From Fuscovulum blasticum DSM 2131 (GTDB lineage Bacteria > Pseudomonadota > Alphaproteobacteria > Rhodobacterales > Rhodobacteraceae): 64,000 nt of DNA. Position numbers and translations under genes: made by a program. The notes beneath the pieces are model-generated. The model did not search any database, was not told the DNA's origin, and worked only from the letters and a program-made list of their open reading frames with translations. The stretch's first letter is position 1. The number at the start of each line of letters is the position of its first letter. The stretch lies in the NCBI RefSeq assembly GCF_003034965.1, contig NZ_PZKE01000003.1, positions 124,001 to 188,000 on the forward strand, given 5' to 3'. This document shows, in pieces, positions 51,219-61,449 of the stretch.

Positions 51219-52180
51219 GCACCCGCCCCGACCCCGAACCCAGCCTGCAGGACGAAGCCGCCCGGGCGGGCTGGCTGTATTATGTCGGCGGGCTGACGCA
51301 GGACCAGATCGCGCAGGATCTGGGGGTCAGCCGGCAGCGGGCGCAGCGCCTGGTCAGCCGCGCCATGGCGGAAGGGCTGATCCATGTCCGGCTGAATCAC
51401 CGCATCGGCGCCTGCGTCGATCTGGAAAAGGCGCTGACCGCGCGCTTCGGCCTGACCCGCTGCCGCGTTGCCCCCGACCTTGGGCCCGGCAGCGATGGCG
51501 TGCGCGCCATTGCCCCCGCCGCCGCCGCCGAATTCGAACGCTTCCTGCGCATGTCCGATCCGTTGGTGCTGGCGCTCGGCACCGGGCGGGCGCTGCGCGG
51601 CATGGTGGATGCGGTGTCCGATGGCATCGCCGCCGAACATCACCGCCTAGTCTCGCTGATCGGCAACATCGCCCCCGATGGCTCGGCTTCGTTCTTCGAT
51701 GTGGTGATGCGGCTGGCCGACAAGGTGCGCGCCCCGCATTACCCGATGCCCGTTCCGGTGATCTCGTCCACGCCGGAAGAGAACGCCGCCTTCCACGCCC
51801 TGCCGCCCATTCGCCGCGTGGTCGATCTGGCGCGGCAGGCCGATGTGATCTTTGTCGGCATCGGCCAGATGTCCGATGATGCGCCGCTGCTGAAAGACGG
51901 CTTCGTCACCCGTGAGGAACTGGACGCGATGCAGGCCGCCGGGGCCGTGGGCGAGGTGGCGGGCTGGGTGTTCCGCCGCGACGGCCGCTATCTTGAGGTT
52001 GGCACCAACCGCCGCACCGGCGGGGTTCGGGTCGAACCGGGGCTGGACCGCCCCGCCATCGGCATTGCCGCCGGGGCGACCAAGGTTCCCGCCATCGCCG
52101 GGGCGCTGACCGCGCGCATCGTCAACGGGCTGGTGACCGACGAACCCACCGCCCGCGCGGTTCTGGCGCTGGCGGGCTGA
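51215..52180 (+). CDS. SorC/DeoR-type sugar-binding transcriptional regulator
   Basis: A 321-residue SorC-family regulator. It has an N-terminal helix-turn-helix (LYYVGGLTQDQIAQDLGVSR, then RAQRLVSRAMAEGLIHV) and a large sugar-phosphate binding domain (ALGTGRALRGMVDAVSDG, VIFVGIGQM, then VDLARQADVIFVGIG). It sits upstream of the polyol operon in the same orientation and is likely its regulator (the SmoC position). Its start overlaps the HAD gene by 4 bases. Confidence 0.9.
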   Translation: MSTRPDPEPSLQDEAARAGWLYYVGGLTQDQIAQDLGVSRQRAQRLVSRAMAEGLIHVRLNHRIGACVDLEKALTARFGLTRCRVAPDLGPGSDGVRAIAPAAAAEFERFLRMSDPLVLALGTGRALRGMVDAVSDGIAAEHHRLVSLIGNIAPDGSASFFDVVMRLADKVRAPHYPMPVPVISSTPEENAAFHALPPIRRVVDLARQADVIFVGIGQMSDDAPLLKDGFVTREELDAMQAAGAVGEVAGWVFRRDGRYLEVGTNRRTGGVRVEPGLDRPAIGIAAGATKVPAIAGALTARIVNGLVTDEPTARAVLALAG

Positions 52181-52291
52181 CGGCGCGGCCCTGCGTTCGC
52201 GGACTGCCGGAAAAAAGATCAGCATTTGAAGGGCGCTGCCCGGATTCCTCACGAAGTGTGAAAAATCCGCTTGACGATTCGGTCCTATGGC

Positions 52292-52329
52292 GAGCAATTT
52301 CCCACTAAGCGATCAATTGCTCAATCGCT
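52292..52329. promoter_or_regulatory. Inverted repeats upstream of smoE, candidate regulator site
   Basis: GAGCAATT (52292-52299) and AATTGCTC (52315-52322) are inverted around a 15-base spacer, and a second pair, AGCGAT (52308-52313) and ATCGCT (52324-52329), overlaps it. A TTGACG hexamer at 52271-52276 could be a -35 element. They lie in the 165-base gap before smoE, 17 bases before its start at the nearest point, where a SorC-type operator would be expected. Confidence 0.5.
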
Positions 52330-52345
52330 GCTGAGGGAGGAAACC

Positions 52346-53659
52346 ATGACTGTTTCGCTGCGCGCGCTTCTGGGCGCGACGGCATTGCTTGCGCTGTCCG
52401 GCGCCGCGATGGCCGAAACCACCATCACCGTTGCCACCGTGAACAACGGCGACATGATCCGTATGCAGGGTCTGATGGACGACTTCTATGCCAAGAACCC
52501 CGACATCAAGGTTCAGTGGGTGACGCTGGAAGAAAACGCCCTGCGCCAGAACGTCACCACCGACATCGCCACCGGCGGCGGTCAGTATGACGTGATGACC
52601 ATCGGCACCTATGAGGTTCCGATCTGGGGCAAGCAGGGCTGGCTGGTGTCGCTGAACGACCTTCCCGCCGAATATGACATTGATGACATCCTGCCCGCCA
52701 TCCGTGGCGGCCTGACCGTGGACGGCAACCTTCTGGCCGCGCCCTTCTACGGCGAAAGCTCGATGGTCATGTACCGGACCGACCTGATGGAAGCCGCCGG
52801 CCTGACCATGCCGGAAGCCCCGACCTGGGCCGACATCGAAAAGGCCGCGGCCGCGATGACCGACAAGGCCAAGGAACAGTATGGCATCTGCCTGCGCGGC
52901 AAGCCCGGCTGGGGCGAGAACATGGCCTTCCTGACCGCCATGTCCAACAGCTTCGGCGCGCGCTGGTTCGATGAAAAATGGGTGCCCCAGTTCGATCAGC
53001 CGGAATGGAAGGCGACGCTCGACACCTACATGAACCTGATGACGAACTACGGCCCGCCCGGCGCCAGCGCCAACGGCTTCAACGAAAACCTGACGCTGTT
53101 CCAGCAAGGCAAATGCGGCATGTGGATCGACGCCACCGTCGCCGCGTCCTTCGTGACCGACCCCAAGACCTCGACCGTGGCCGACAAGGTGGGCTTCGCC
53201 CTTGCCCCCGACAACGGCCTGGGCAAGCGCGGCAACTGGCTCTGGGCCTGGTCGCTGGCGATCCCGTCCTCCAGCCAGAAGCAGGATGCCGCCAAGGCCT
53301 TCATCAACTGGGCCACGAACAAGGACTATCTGGCGCTGGTCGCGTCCAAGGAAGGCTGGGCCAACGTCCCCCCGGGCACCCGCAGCTCGCTTTATGCGAA
53401 CCCGGAATACGCCAAGGTGCCCTTCGCCAAGATGACGATCGACTCGATCAACGCGGCTGACCCGACCGCGCCGACCGTCAAGCCGGTGCCCTATGTCGGC
53501 GTGCAGTTCGTCGCCATCCCCGAATTCCAGGGCCTTGGCACCAATGTCGGCCAGGAATTCTCGGCCGCGCTTGCCGGGCAGAAATCGGTGGATGATGCCC
53601 TTGCCGCCGCGCAGAAACTGGTCACCGACGAAATGACCGCTGCGGGTTACATCCAGTAA
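52346..53659 (+). CDS. smoE: Sorbitol/mannitol ABC transporter substrate-binding protein SmoE
   Basis: A 437-residue periplasmic binding protein with a 23-residue signal peptide (LGATALLALSGAAMA-ET). Cluster 1 features are ITVATVNNGDMIRMQG, PAPFYGESSMVMYRTDL-type (GESSMVMYRTDLMEAAGL) and the Trp-rich FINWATNKDYLALV region. It corresponds to SmoE of Rhodobacter sphaeroides, which binds sorbitol and mannitol. GAGGGAGGAAA supports the ATG at 52346. Confidence 0.93.
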   Translation: MTVSLRALLGATALLALSGAAMAETTITVATVNNGDMIRMQGLMDDFYAKNPDIKVQWVTLEENALRQNVTTDIATGGGQYDVMTIGTYEVPIWGKQGWLVSLNDLPAEYDIDDILPAIRGGLTVDGNLLAAPFYGESSMVMYRTDLMEAAGLTMPEAPTWADIEKAAAAMTDKAKEQYGICLRGKPGWGENMAFLTAMSNSFGARWFDEKWVPQFDQPEWKATLDTYMNLMTNYGPPGASANGFNENLTLFQQGKCGMWIDATVAASFVTDPKTSTVADKVGFALAPDNGLGKRGNWLWAWSLAIPSSSQKQDAAKAFINWATNKDYLALVASKEGWANVPPGTRSSLYANPEYAKVPFAKMTIDSINAADPTAPTVKPVPYVGVQFVAIPEFQGLGTNVGQEFSAALAGQKSVDDALAAAQKLVTDEMTAAGYIQ

Positions 53660-53668
53660 CCCCTCCCC

Positions 53669-53705
53669 GGCGGGGCCGCTCACCACTCCCGTGCGCGGCC
53701 CCGCC
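53669..53705 (+). promoter_or_regulatory. GC-rich hairpin directly after smoE
   Basis: A perfect 11-base-pair stem (53669-53679 with 53695-53705, arm GGCGGGGCCGC) with a 15-base loop lies 9 bases past the smoE stop. There is no T-run. The permease gene smoF starts 50 bases further on. Confidence 0.65.
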
Positions 53706-53755
53706 ACCCTTGCCCGATCTCCGCCGTCCTGTCCGTTGCTGCCGGAGTTTCCGTC

Positions 53756-54628
53756 ATGTCCACAAAATCCTCACGCCTTGCCGCAAGGCTGATGCTGTCG
53801 CCCAGCGTCGTGCTGCTGCTGATCTGGATGATCGTGCCGCTGGTGCTGACGCTGTGGTTTTCATTCCGGCGCTACAACCTGATGTATCCCGACCGCCAGG
53901 GCTTCAACGATTTCGGCAATTACACCCGCTTCGTGATGTCCTCCGATTTCGGTCTGGCGGTCCTGAACACGCTGATCCTGGTCGGCGCGGTTCTGGTGAT
54001 CACCGTCGTCCTTGGCATCCTGATCGCCCTTCTGATCGAGCGGCCGATGTGGGGGCAGGGCGTGGTGCGCATCCTTGTCATCTCGCCCTTCTTCATCATG
54101 CCGCCCGTCGCGGCGCTGATCTGGAAGAACATGTTCTTCAATCCCACCAACGGGCTTTTCGGCGAAGCGGCCAAGTATCTGGGGCTGCCCCCCTTTGACT
54201 TTCTGGGTCAGGCGCCGCTGGCCTCGATCATCCTGATCGTGTCCTGGCAATGGCTGCCCTTCGCCACGCTGATCCTGCTGACCGCCCTGCAATCCCTGTC
54301 GGGAGAAGAGCTTGAGGCGGCCGAGATGGATGGCGCCCCCCCGGTGTCGCGGTTCTTCTACATCATCCTGCCGCATCTGGCCCGGTCGATCACCGTGGTC
54401 GTGCTGATCCAGACCATCTTCCTGCTGGGGGTGTTCGGGGAAATCCTGGTCACCACGCAAGGCGGGCCCGGCAGCGCCTCGACCACGCTGCCCTATCTGA
54501 TCTTCAAGGAAATCTCGCTCGACAAGGACGTGGGCACCGCCGCGGCCGGGGGCGTGGTCGCCGTCATCCTGGCCAATATCGTCGCCATCTTCCTGATGCG
54601 CGCGGTCGGCAAGAACCTCGACGCCTGA
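53756..54628 (+). CDS. smoF: Sorbitol/mannitol ABC transporter permease SmoF
   Basis: A 290-residue MalF-type permease with six hydrophobic helices and the cytoplasmic EAA loop LEAAEMDGAPPVSRFFYIILP near residue 185, which contacts the ATPase. It follows the smoE hairpin and is 15 bases before smoG. Position and family match the R. sphaeroides smo operon. Confidence 0.93.
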   Translation: MSTKSSRLAARLMLSPSVVLLLIWMIVPLVLTLWFSFRRYNLMYPDRQGFNDFGNYTRFVMSSDFGLAVLNTLILVGAVLVITVVLGILIALLIERPMWGQGVVRILVISPFFIMPPVAALIWKNMFFNPTNGLFGEAAKYLGLPPFDFLGQAPLASIILIVSWQWLPFATLILLTALQSLSGEELEAAEMDGAPPVSRFFYIILPHLARSITVVVLIQTIFLLGVFGEILVTTQGGPGSASTTLPYLIFKEISLDKDVGTAAAGGVVAVILANIVAIFLMRAVGKNLDA

Positions 54629-54643
54629 CGGAAAGGATACCCC

Positions 54644-55474
54644 ATGTCCCGTGCCATCACCCCGCAAGCCAAGGCGATCAACACCGGCCTGGCCTGGTCT
54701 GTCGCCCTGCTGATTGCCTTTCCCATCCTGTGGACCGTGCTCACCTCGTTCAAGCCCGAACCGCAGGCCGTCGCCTCGCCGCCCATCTTCCTGGGCTTCG
54801 ACTGGACGATCCAGAACTACATCGACGTGCAGGACCAGCGCGCCTATTTCCGCTACTTCGTCAATTCGGTGGTGATCTCGATCGGCTCCACCCTGCTGGG
54901 GCTGATCATCGCCATTCCCGCCGCCTGGTCGATGGCCTTCGTCCCCGGCGCGCGGACCAAGGATCTGCTGATGTGGATGCTGTCCACCAAGATGATGCCC
55001 GCCGTGGGCGTTCTGGTGCCGATCTACCTGATCTTCATCCGGCTTGGCCTTCTGGATACCCGCATCGGCCTGACCGTGGTGCTGATGCTGATCAACCTGC
55101 CGATCATCATCTGGATGCTCTACACCTACTTCAAGGAAATTCCCGCCGACATTCTGGAAGCCGCCCGCATGGACGGTGCCGGCCTGCGCGAGGAAATCCT
55201 TTATGTGCTGACGCCGATGGCCGTGCCCGGCATCGCCTCGACCGTGCTGCTGAACATCATCCTCGCCTGGAACGAAAGTTTCTGGACGATCAACCTGACC
55301 ACAGTAAACGCCGCCCCGCTGACAGCCTTCATCGCCGGCTTCTCCAGCCCGCAGGGCCTGTTCTACGCCAAGCTCTCGGCGGCATCGACCATGGCCATCG
55401 CACCGATCCTGATCATGGGGTGGTTCAGCCAGAAACAACTTGTGCGCGGCCTGACCTTTGGCGCGGTGAAGTGA
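54644..55474 (+). CDS. smoG: Sorbitol/mannitol ABC transporter permease SmoG
   Basis: A 276-residue MalG-type permease with a first helix after [20 protein letters not shown] and the EAA loop [21 protein letters not shown] near residue 165. GGAAAGG-type ribosome site precedes the ATG. With SmoF it forms the membrane pore. Confidence 0.93.
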   Translation: MSRAITPQAKAINTGLAWSVALLIAFPILWTVLTSFKPEPQAVASPPIFLGFDWTIQNYIDVQDQRAYFRYFVNSVVISIGSTLLGLIIAIPAAWSMAFVPGARTKDLLMWMLSTKMMPAVGVLVPIYLIFIRLGLLDTRIGLTVVLMLINLPIIIWMLYTYFKEIPADILEAARMDGAGLREEILYVLTPMAVPGIASTVLLNIILAWNESFWTINLTTVNAAPLTAFIAGFSSPQGLFYAKLSAASTMAIAPILIMGWFSQKQLVRGLTFGAVK

Positions 55475-55481
55475 GGGTAAA

Positions 55482-56473
<992 letters not shown>

Positions 56474-56477
<4 letters not shown>

Positions 56478-57244
56478 GATTGGCAGGAAAGGCGGCGCTG
56501 ATCACCGGCGCCGCGCGGGGCATCGGTCTGGAATTCGCCCGCGCCTATCTGGCCGAAGGCGCAACGGTGACGCTGGCCGACATCAACATCGACGCCGCCC
56601 GGCAGGCCGCGCAGGCGCTGGGGCCGCAGGCCCATGCCGTGGCGCTGGACGTGACGCGGCAGGAGTCGATCGACACCGCCTTTGCCGAGGCGATCGCCCG
56701 CATGGGAAAGCTGGACATCCTGGTCAACAACGCCGCGCTGTTCTCTGCCGCCCCCATTGCGGAAATCACCCGCGCCGACCATGACCGGCTGTTCGCCGTC
56801 AACGTCTCGGGCACGCTGTTCTGTCTTCAGGCCGCCGTGCGCCACATGATCGACAGGGGGCAGGGCGGCACGATCATCAACATGGCGTCGCAGGCGGGCC
56901 GTCGCGGGGAATCGCTGGTGGCCGTCTATTGTGCCACCAAGGCCGCCGTCATCAGCCTGACCCAGTCTGCCGGGCTGAACCTGATCGCCCATGGCATCAA
57001 CGTGAACGCCATCGCCCCCGGCGTGGTGGACGGCGAACACTGGGACGGGGTGGATGCCTTCTTTGCGAAATATGAAGGCAAGGCCCCCGGCCAGAAGAAG
57101 CGCGAGGTCGGCGCCGCCGTTCCCTTCGGCCGCATGGGCACCGCCGCGGACCTGACCGGAATGGCGATCTTCCTTGCCACCGATGAAGCGAAATACATCG
57201 TCGCCCAGTGCTTCGGCGTGGACGGCGGCAACTGGATGGCCTGA
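56474..57244 (+). CDS. smoS: Sorbitol dehydrogenase SmoS (short-chain dehydrogenase)
   Basis: A 256-residue SDR matching the length and sequence of R. sphaeroides sorbitol dehydrogenase. [12 protein letters not shown] is the nucleotide loop, [11 protein letters not shown] holds the catalytic Ser, and [11 protein letters not shown] the Tyr/Lys pair. The subgroup-specific [20 protein letters not shown] and VDGGNWM C-terminus are present. It oxidises sorbitol to fructose (also galactitol to tagatose in relatives) in the cytosol. Confidence 0.95.
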
Positions 57245-57247
57245 CAG

Positions 57248-58675
57248 ATGTATGCACGACTGCCACACTATGATCGTACGTCCCTGACACCCGGAATCGT
57301 CCATATCGGGCTGGGCAATTTCCACCGCGCGCATATGGCCGTCTATCTGGACGACCTCTTCGCCCTTGGGCTGGGGCATGACTGGGCCATCCTGGGGGCA
57401 GGGGTGCGCGCCCCCGATGCCGCCATGCGCAAGGCATTGAAAGATCAGGATTGTCTTTCGACGGTGATCGAGCTTGATCCCTCGGGCAAGACCGCTCGCC
57501 GCATCGGTGCGATGATCGACTTCCTGCCCGTGCAGAACGACAACGCCGCCCTGATCGCCGCGATGAGCCGCCCCGAAATCCGCATCGTCAGCCTGACCGT
57601 CACCGAAGGCGGCTATTTCATAAATCCCGCCACCGGCACCTTCGACCCCGCCGATCCCGCCATTGTGGCCGATGCGCCGAACCCCCACCGCACCGCTTTC
57701 GGCGCCATCGTGGCGGCGCTAAAGGCCCGTCGTGCAATGGAAATCCCGCCCTTCACCGTGATGTCCTGCGACAACCTCCCCGGCAACGGCCATGTTACCC
57801 GTGCCGCCGTCTGCGGCCTGGCCCGCCTGTCTGACCCGGCGCTGGCTGACTGGATCGAGGCCAACGTCGCCTTCCCGAACGGCATGGTGGACCGCATCAC
57901 CCCCGCCACCGGCCCGCGCGAACGCGCGCTGGCGGCGCAGTTCGGGCTGGCCGATGACCCGGTGCCCGTCACCTGCGAACCGTTCCGGCAATGGGTCGTG
58001 GAAGACCACTTCCCGCAGGGCCGGCCGCCCTTGGAAAAGGTGGGTGTCACCTTCACCCCGCATGTCCACGCCTTCGAGATGATGAAGATCCGCATCCTGA
58101 ACGGCGGCCATGCCACCATCGCCTATCCCGGCGGGCTGATGGACATTGAATATGTGCATGAAGCCATGGCGAATCCGCTGATCCGGGGTTTTCTTGACCG
58201 CGTCGAACGCGAAGAGATCATCCCCTATGTTCCGCCGGTGCCGGAGACCGACATTTCCGCCTATTACGGCCTGATCGTGCAGCGGTTTTCCAACCCCGAG
58301 GTGGCCGATACCGAACGCCGGCTCTGCCTTGACGGCTCGAACCGGCAGCCCAAGTTCATTGTTCCGTCGATCCGCGACGCGCTGGCCGCCGGCGGGTCTG
58401 TCGCCGGGCTGGCGCTGGTTTCGGCGCTGTGGTGCCGCTACTGTTACGGCGAAACCGACAGCGGCGCCCCGATCGCGCCGAACGATCCGAACTGGGATGC
58501 CTTGCAGGCGCTTGCCCGGCAGGCCAAGGCTGACCCGATGGTCTGGCTGTCACAGCGCACGATCTATGGCGATCTGGCCGACGATCCCCGCTTCGCCCAT
58601 GCCTTCACCGATGCCCTGACCCGGCTTTGGCGCGACGGCACGGCACGGGTTCTGTCCGCCTACATCGCGGGCTGA
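57248..58675 (+). CDS. mtlK: Mannitol 2-dehydrogenase MtlK
   Basis: A 475-residue polyol dehydrogenase of the long-chain mannitol dehydrogenase family. IVHIGLGNFHRAHMAVYLDDL carries the N-terminal nucleotide strand, and VVEDHFPQGRPPLE, FEMMKIRILNGGHATIAYPGG contain the catalytic lysine region. It oxidises mannitol to fructose. It starts 3 bases after smoS and ends the operon; kinases (xylB, fructokinase) that follow in R. sphaeroides are not present here. It is convergent with the sulfotransferase gene with only 3 bases between them. Confidence 0.94.
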   Translation: MYARLPHYDRTSLTPGIVHIGLGNFHRAHMAVYLDDLFALGLGHDWAILGAGVRAPDAAMRKALKDQDCLSTVIELDPSGKTARRIGAMIDFLPVQNDNAALIAAMSRPEIRIVSLTVTEGGYFINPATGTFDPADPAIVADAPNPHRTAFGAIVAALKARRAMEIPPFTVMSCDNLPGNGHVTRAAVCGLARLSDPALADWIEANVAFPNGMVDRITPATGPRERALAAQFGLADDPVPVTCEPFRQWVVEDHFPQGRPPLEKVGVTFTPHVHAFEMMKIRILNGGHATIAYPGGLMDIEYVHEAMANPLIRGFLDRVEREEIIPYVPPVPETDISAYYGLIVQRFSNPEVADTERRLCLDGSNRQPKFIVPSIRDALAAGGSVAGLALVSALWCRYCYGETDSGAPIAPNDPNWDALQALARQAKADPMVWLSQRTIYGDLADDPRFAHAFTDALTRLWRDGTARVLSAYIAG

Positions 58676-58678
58676 TCG

Positions 58679-59329
58679 TCAGGGGTCGAACCTGTACCCG
58701 AAGCGACCGATGTCCGCGGCACAGATGCCCGCGATCATGTCGGCGTCGGCCGCGCTGAAATAGGGGCGCCAGTCGCGGTTGCGCTGGCTTGTATTGACGC
58801 GTGTCAGTGGCAGGCGAAACCCCAGATGCGCCCACAGCGGCTCGGCATCGGTGTCAAACTGCTCCAACCGGATGAAAAGGCTTGGCTTCTCGGTCCCATC
58901 CTGCCGTTTCAGATAGGCCGCATAAGGCCAGAAGCGAAGCGTGCCCTGCGTCTGCGGGTGGTTCAGAAAGCTGCTGAAGTCCAGACGTTTCGCCAGCCCG
59001 ACCGCTGGATGGGCAAAGTTCTGCACCCTGAGCCAGTGGTAGTAGGAAACCATCCGGTCCCAGGGGTTGCGGACCAGTGTAAAGGTCAGGAACTGTTCGA
59101 TCTCGTCCGGGGAAACCAAACCGATCACATCGGACAGCGCGCTGTGTTTCCACACGCGGCCAGCCGTTTTCACCCCTTTCCACCGGCTTGCCCGCTGCCG
59201 GGCCTTGGGGGTGTCGCCGATCAGGATGTCATCTTTCGCCGCCCGCCCTTCCAGCGCCAAGGCCAAGGCGGTGCCGCCTGTCTTGGGGATATGCACGAAG
59301 ATGAAGCGGCGCTGGCGCGAGATGATCAT
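58679..59329 (-). CDS. Sulfotransferase family 2 domain protein
   Basis: A 216-residue protein with the PAPS-binding 5'-phosphosulfate loop HIPKTGGTALALAL near residue 13 and the 3'-phosphate motif LVRNPWDRMVSYY near residue 85. It would sulfate a saccharide or other cell-surface acceptor. The family is secure but the acceptor is unknown. Its ATG overlaps the stop of the hydroxyacid dehydrogenase gene by 4 bases, an unexpected pairing. Confidence 0.88.
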   Translation of the reverse strand: MIISRQRRFIFVHIPKTGGTALALALEGRAAKDDILIGDTPKARQRASRWKGVKTAGRVWKHSALSDVIGLVSPDEIEQFLTFTLVRNPWDRMVSYYHWLRVQNFAHPAVGLAKRLDFSSFLNHPQTQGTLRFWPYAAYLKRQDGTEKPSLFIRLEQFDTDAEPLWAHLGFRLPLTRVNTSQRNRDWRPYFSAADADMIAGICAADIGRFGYRFDP

Positions 59330-60279
59330 GGCGTCAACAGGTTGGGCGGGGGGCGGCCCTCGGCCATGGCGATGAGGTTGTCCAGTGCCATGAGTCCCAT
59401 CGCCTCGCGCACCTCAAGGCAGGCGGTGCCCAGATGCGGCAGCAGCGTGACGTTTTCCAGCAGCTTCAGCGCCTCGGGTACCTGCGGTTCGAATTCATAG
59501 ACATCCAGCCCGGCCCCGGCGATCCGCCCTGCCTTCAGCGTGGCGATCAGCGCGGTTTCGTTCACCACGTCACCGCGGCTGATGTTCACAAGGATACCGG
59601 ACTTCTTCATGTATCCCAGGGCATTGGCGTCAATCAGGTGATGTGTCGCCGCCCCGCCCGGTACCGCCACCACCACAAAATCCGCGGCCATCGCGCTGGC
59701 GAAATCCACCTGCCGCGCCGGCAGGCCGGGGTCGGCGACGGCGGATCGGTTGTGGAACACCACCTCCATCCCGAAGCCGTAATGGCAGCGCCGCGCAATC
59801 GCCTTGCCGATGCGTCCGAAGCCGATGATCCCGACGGTCTTGCCGCTGACATGGGTGCCCAGCATCTGCACCGGCCCCCAGCCGTGCCACTTGCCGGCCC
59901 GCAGCATCCGCTCGCCTTCGCCCAGTCGTCGCGCCGTCATCAGGATCAGCGCCAGCGCAATGTCGGCGGTGGCATCCGTCACAGCGCCGGGCGTGTTGGA
60001 CACCGCCACCCCCGCCGCATGGGCCGCCGCCACGTCGATGTGGTTGAACCCCACGCCGAAATTCGCCAGAAGCCGCGTTCGCGGCCGGCCCGCGCGGGCA
60101 AAGACCTCGGCCGAAAAACGGTCGCCCAGGGTTGGCAGGACCAGATCGAAATCGCGCAGCGCCTCGTGCAGTTCGTCGGCGGACAGCACATCGGTCCGGT
60201 CGCGCAGCACCAGATCGAAGCGGGCGGCGGCAGCCTCGATCACGCGGTCGGGCAGGCGGCGGGTGATCAGGAGGCGCAT
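59326..60279 (-). CDS. D-2-hydroxyacid dehydrogenase, glyoxylate/hydroxypyruvate reductase (GyaR-like)
   Basis: A 317-residue NAD(P)-dependent dehydrogenase with Rossmann motif GIIGFGRIGKAIA near residue 150, catalytic Arg in NISRGDVVNE, Glu in DVYEFEPQVPE and His in LLPHLGTA. It belongs to the GyaR/GhrB-like branch reducing glyoxylate or hydroxypyruvate. It overlaps csaA by one base upstream and the sulfotransferase by 4 bases downstream. Confidence 0.91.
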   Translation of the reverse strand: MRLLITRRLPDRVIEAAAARFDLVLRDRTDVLSADELHEALRDFDLVLPTLGDRFSAEVFARAGRPRTRLLANFGVGFNHIDVAAAHAAGVAVSNTPGAVTDATADIALALILMTARRLGEGERMLRAGKWHGWGPVQMLGTHVSGKTVGIIGFGRIGKAIARRCHYGFGMEVVFHNRSAVADPGLPARQVDFASAMAADFVVVAVPGGAATHHLIDANALGYMKKSGILVNISRGDVVNETALIATLKAGRIAGAGLDVYEFEPQVPEALKLLENVTLLPHLGTACLEVREAMGLMALDNLIAMAEGRPPPNLLTP

Positions 60280-60611
60280 CAGAACATCCTTCCGCCCAGG
60301 GGCACCTCATGGCCGGGGGTCAGTAGCACGACCTCGCCCGCCTCATCCGGCAGGCCAAGCACCAGCACCTCGGATTTCACCGGCCCGATCTGGCGCGGTG
60401 GAAAGTTCACCACCGCCAGCACCTGACGGCCGACAAGCCCTTCCAGCGCATAGTGTTTCGTGATCTGGGCCGAGGATCGCTTCACCCCGATCTCTGGCCC
60501 GAAATCGACCCAAAGCTTGTAGGCGGGCTTGCGCGCCTCGGGGAAGGCTTCGGCCTGCACGATGCGGCCGACGCGGATGTCGACCTTGGCGAAATCGTCG
60601 TAGGTGATCAT
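60279..60611 (-). CDS. csaA: CsaA-like tRNA-binding protein
   Basis: A 110-residue single tRNA-binding OB-fold protein. KVDIRVGRIVQAEAFPEARKP at the N-terminus and VGRQVLAVVNFPPRQIGPVKSEVLVLG near residue 60 are typical of CsaA. In Bacillus it was described as an export-related chaperone and it binds tRNA. It is translationally coupled to proC (4-base overlap) and to the dehydrogenase. Confidence 0.92.
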   Translation of the reverse strand: MITYDDFAKVDIRVGRIVQAEAFPEARKPAYKLWVDFGPEIGVKRSSAQITKHYALEGLVGRQVLAVVNFPPRQIGPVKSEVLVLGLPDEAGEVVLLTPGHEVPLGGRMF

Positions 60612-61420
60612 TTCCCCAGCTCCCGCCCGCGGTCGGCGGCGGCCTTGACCGCGCGGGTCAGCAGTGCCGGAAAGCCGCTGTCCGGGTTCATCAGCACCTT
60701 CAGCCCCTCGGCCGTGGTGCCGCCGGGCGAGGTGACGTTGATCCGCAACTGCGCGGCGCTTTCCGGTGACCGATAGGCCAGTTCTCCCGCGCCGCAGACG
60801 GTGGCCCGCGCCAGTTGCATGGCCACCTCTTCCGACAGACCCTGCGCCACGCCGGCCTGCGCCATGGCTTCGATCAGGTGGAACACATAGGCCGGCCCGC
60901 CCCCCGAAAGCGCCGTCACCGCGTCGATCTGGTGTTCGCCGTCCAGAGTGACCACCTGACCCACGGCCTCCATCAGTGCCTGCCCCAGTGCCAACCCGGC
61001 CGCGCCCGCTGAGGCATTGGCGCAGATGCCGCTGATGCCGCGCCCCACCATGGCGGGGGTGTTGGGCATGGCCCGGACCAGCGGTGTCCGGTTGCCGAGA
61101 ACCTCTTCGAAAGCGGCGATGGTGGTGCCCGCCGCGATGGAGAGGAACAGCGTGCGGCCGTTGCCAAGCGCCTGCAGCGCCGGCAGGGCGGCCCCCATCA
61201 TCTGCGGCTTCACCGCCAGAACCGCAACGCCGGGCGCCTGCGGCACCCCTTCATTCAGATGCACACCCGTGGACTGCAGCCAGTCGGACGGGTTGGGTTC
61301 GATCACCCAGAAGCTGCTTGCCGGCAGACCGGCCTTCAGCCAGCCCGCCAGAAGCGCGCTGCCCATCTTGCCGCATCCCAGCAGCACAAGCCCTTCGCGG
61401 GCCACGATTTCCAAGCTCAT
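60608..61420 (-). CDS. proC: Pyrroline-5-carboxylate reductase
   Basis: A 270-residue ProC that makes proline from pyrroline-5-carboxylate with NAD(P)H. LLGCGKMGSALLAGW near residue 14 is the nucleotide loop, RAMPNTPAMVGRG the middle motif, ALSGGGPAYVFHLIEA near 170 and VTSPGGTTAEGLKVL near 230 the dimer/substrate region. It follows the YbjN gene by 29 bases and overlaps csaA by 4. Confidence 0.95.
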   Translation of the reverse strand: MSLEIVAREGLVLLGCGKMGSALLAGWLKAGLPASSFWVIEPNPSDWLQSTGVHLNEGVPQAPGVAVLAVKPQMMGAALPALQALGNGRTLFLSIAAGTTIAAFEEVLGNRTPLVRAMPNTPAMVGRGISGICANASAGAAGLALGQALMEAVGQVVTLDGEHQIDAVTALSGGGPAYVFHLIEAMAQAGVAQGLSEEVAMQLARATVCGAGELAYRSPESAAQLRINVTSPGGTTAEGLKVLMNPDSGFPALLTRAVKAAADRGRELGK

Positions 61421-61449
61421 GAGAACACCCCCGGTTTCGGGGGCAAAGG

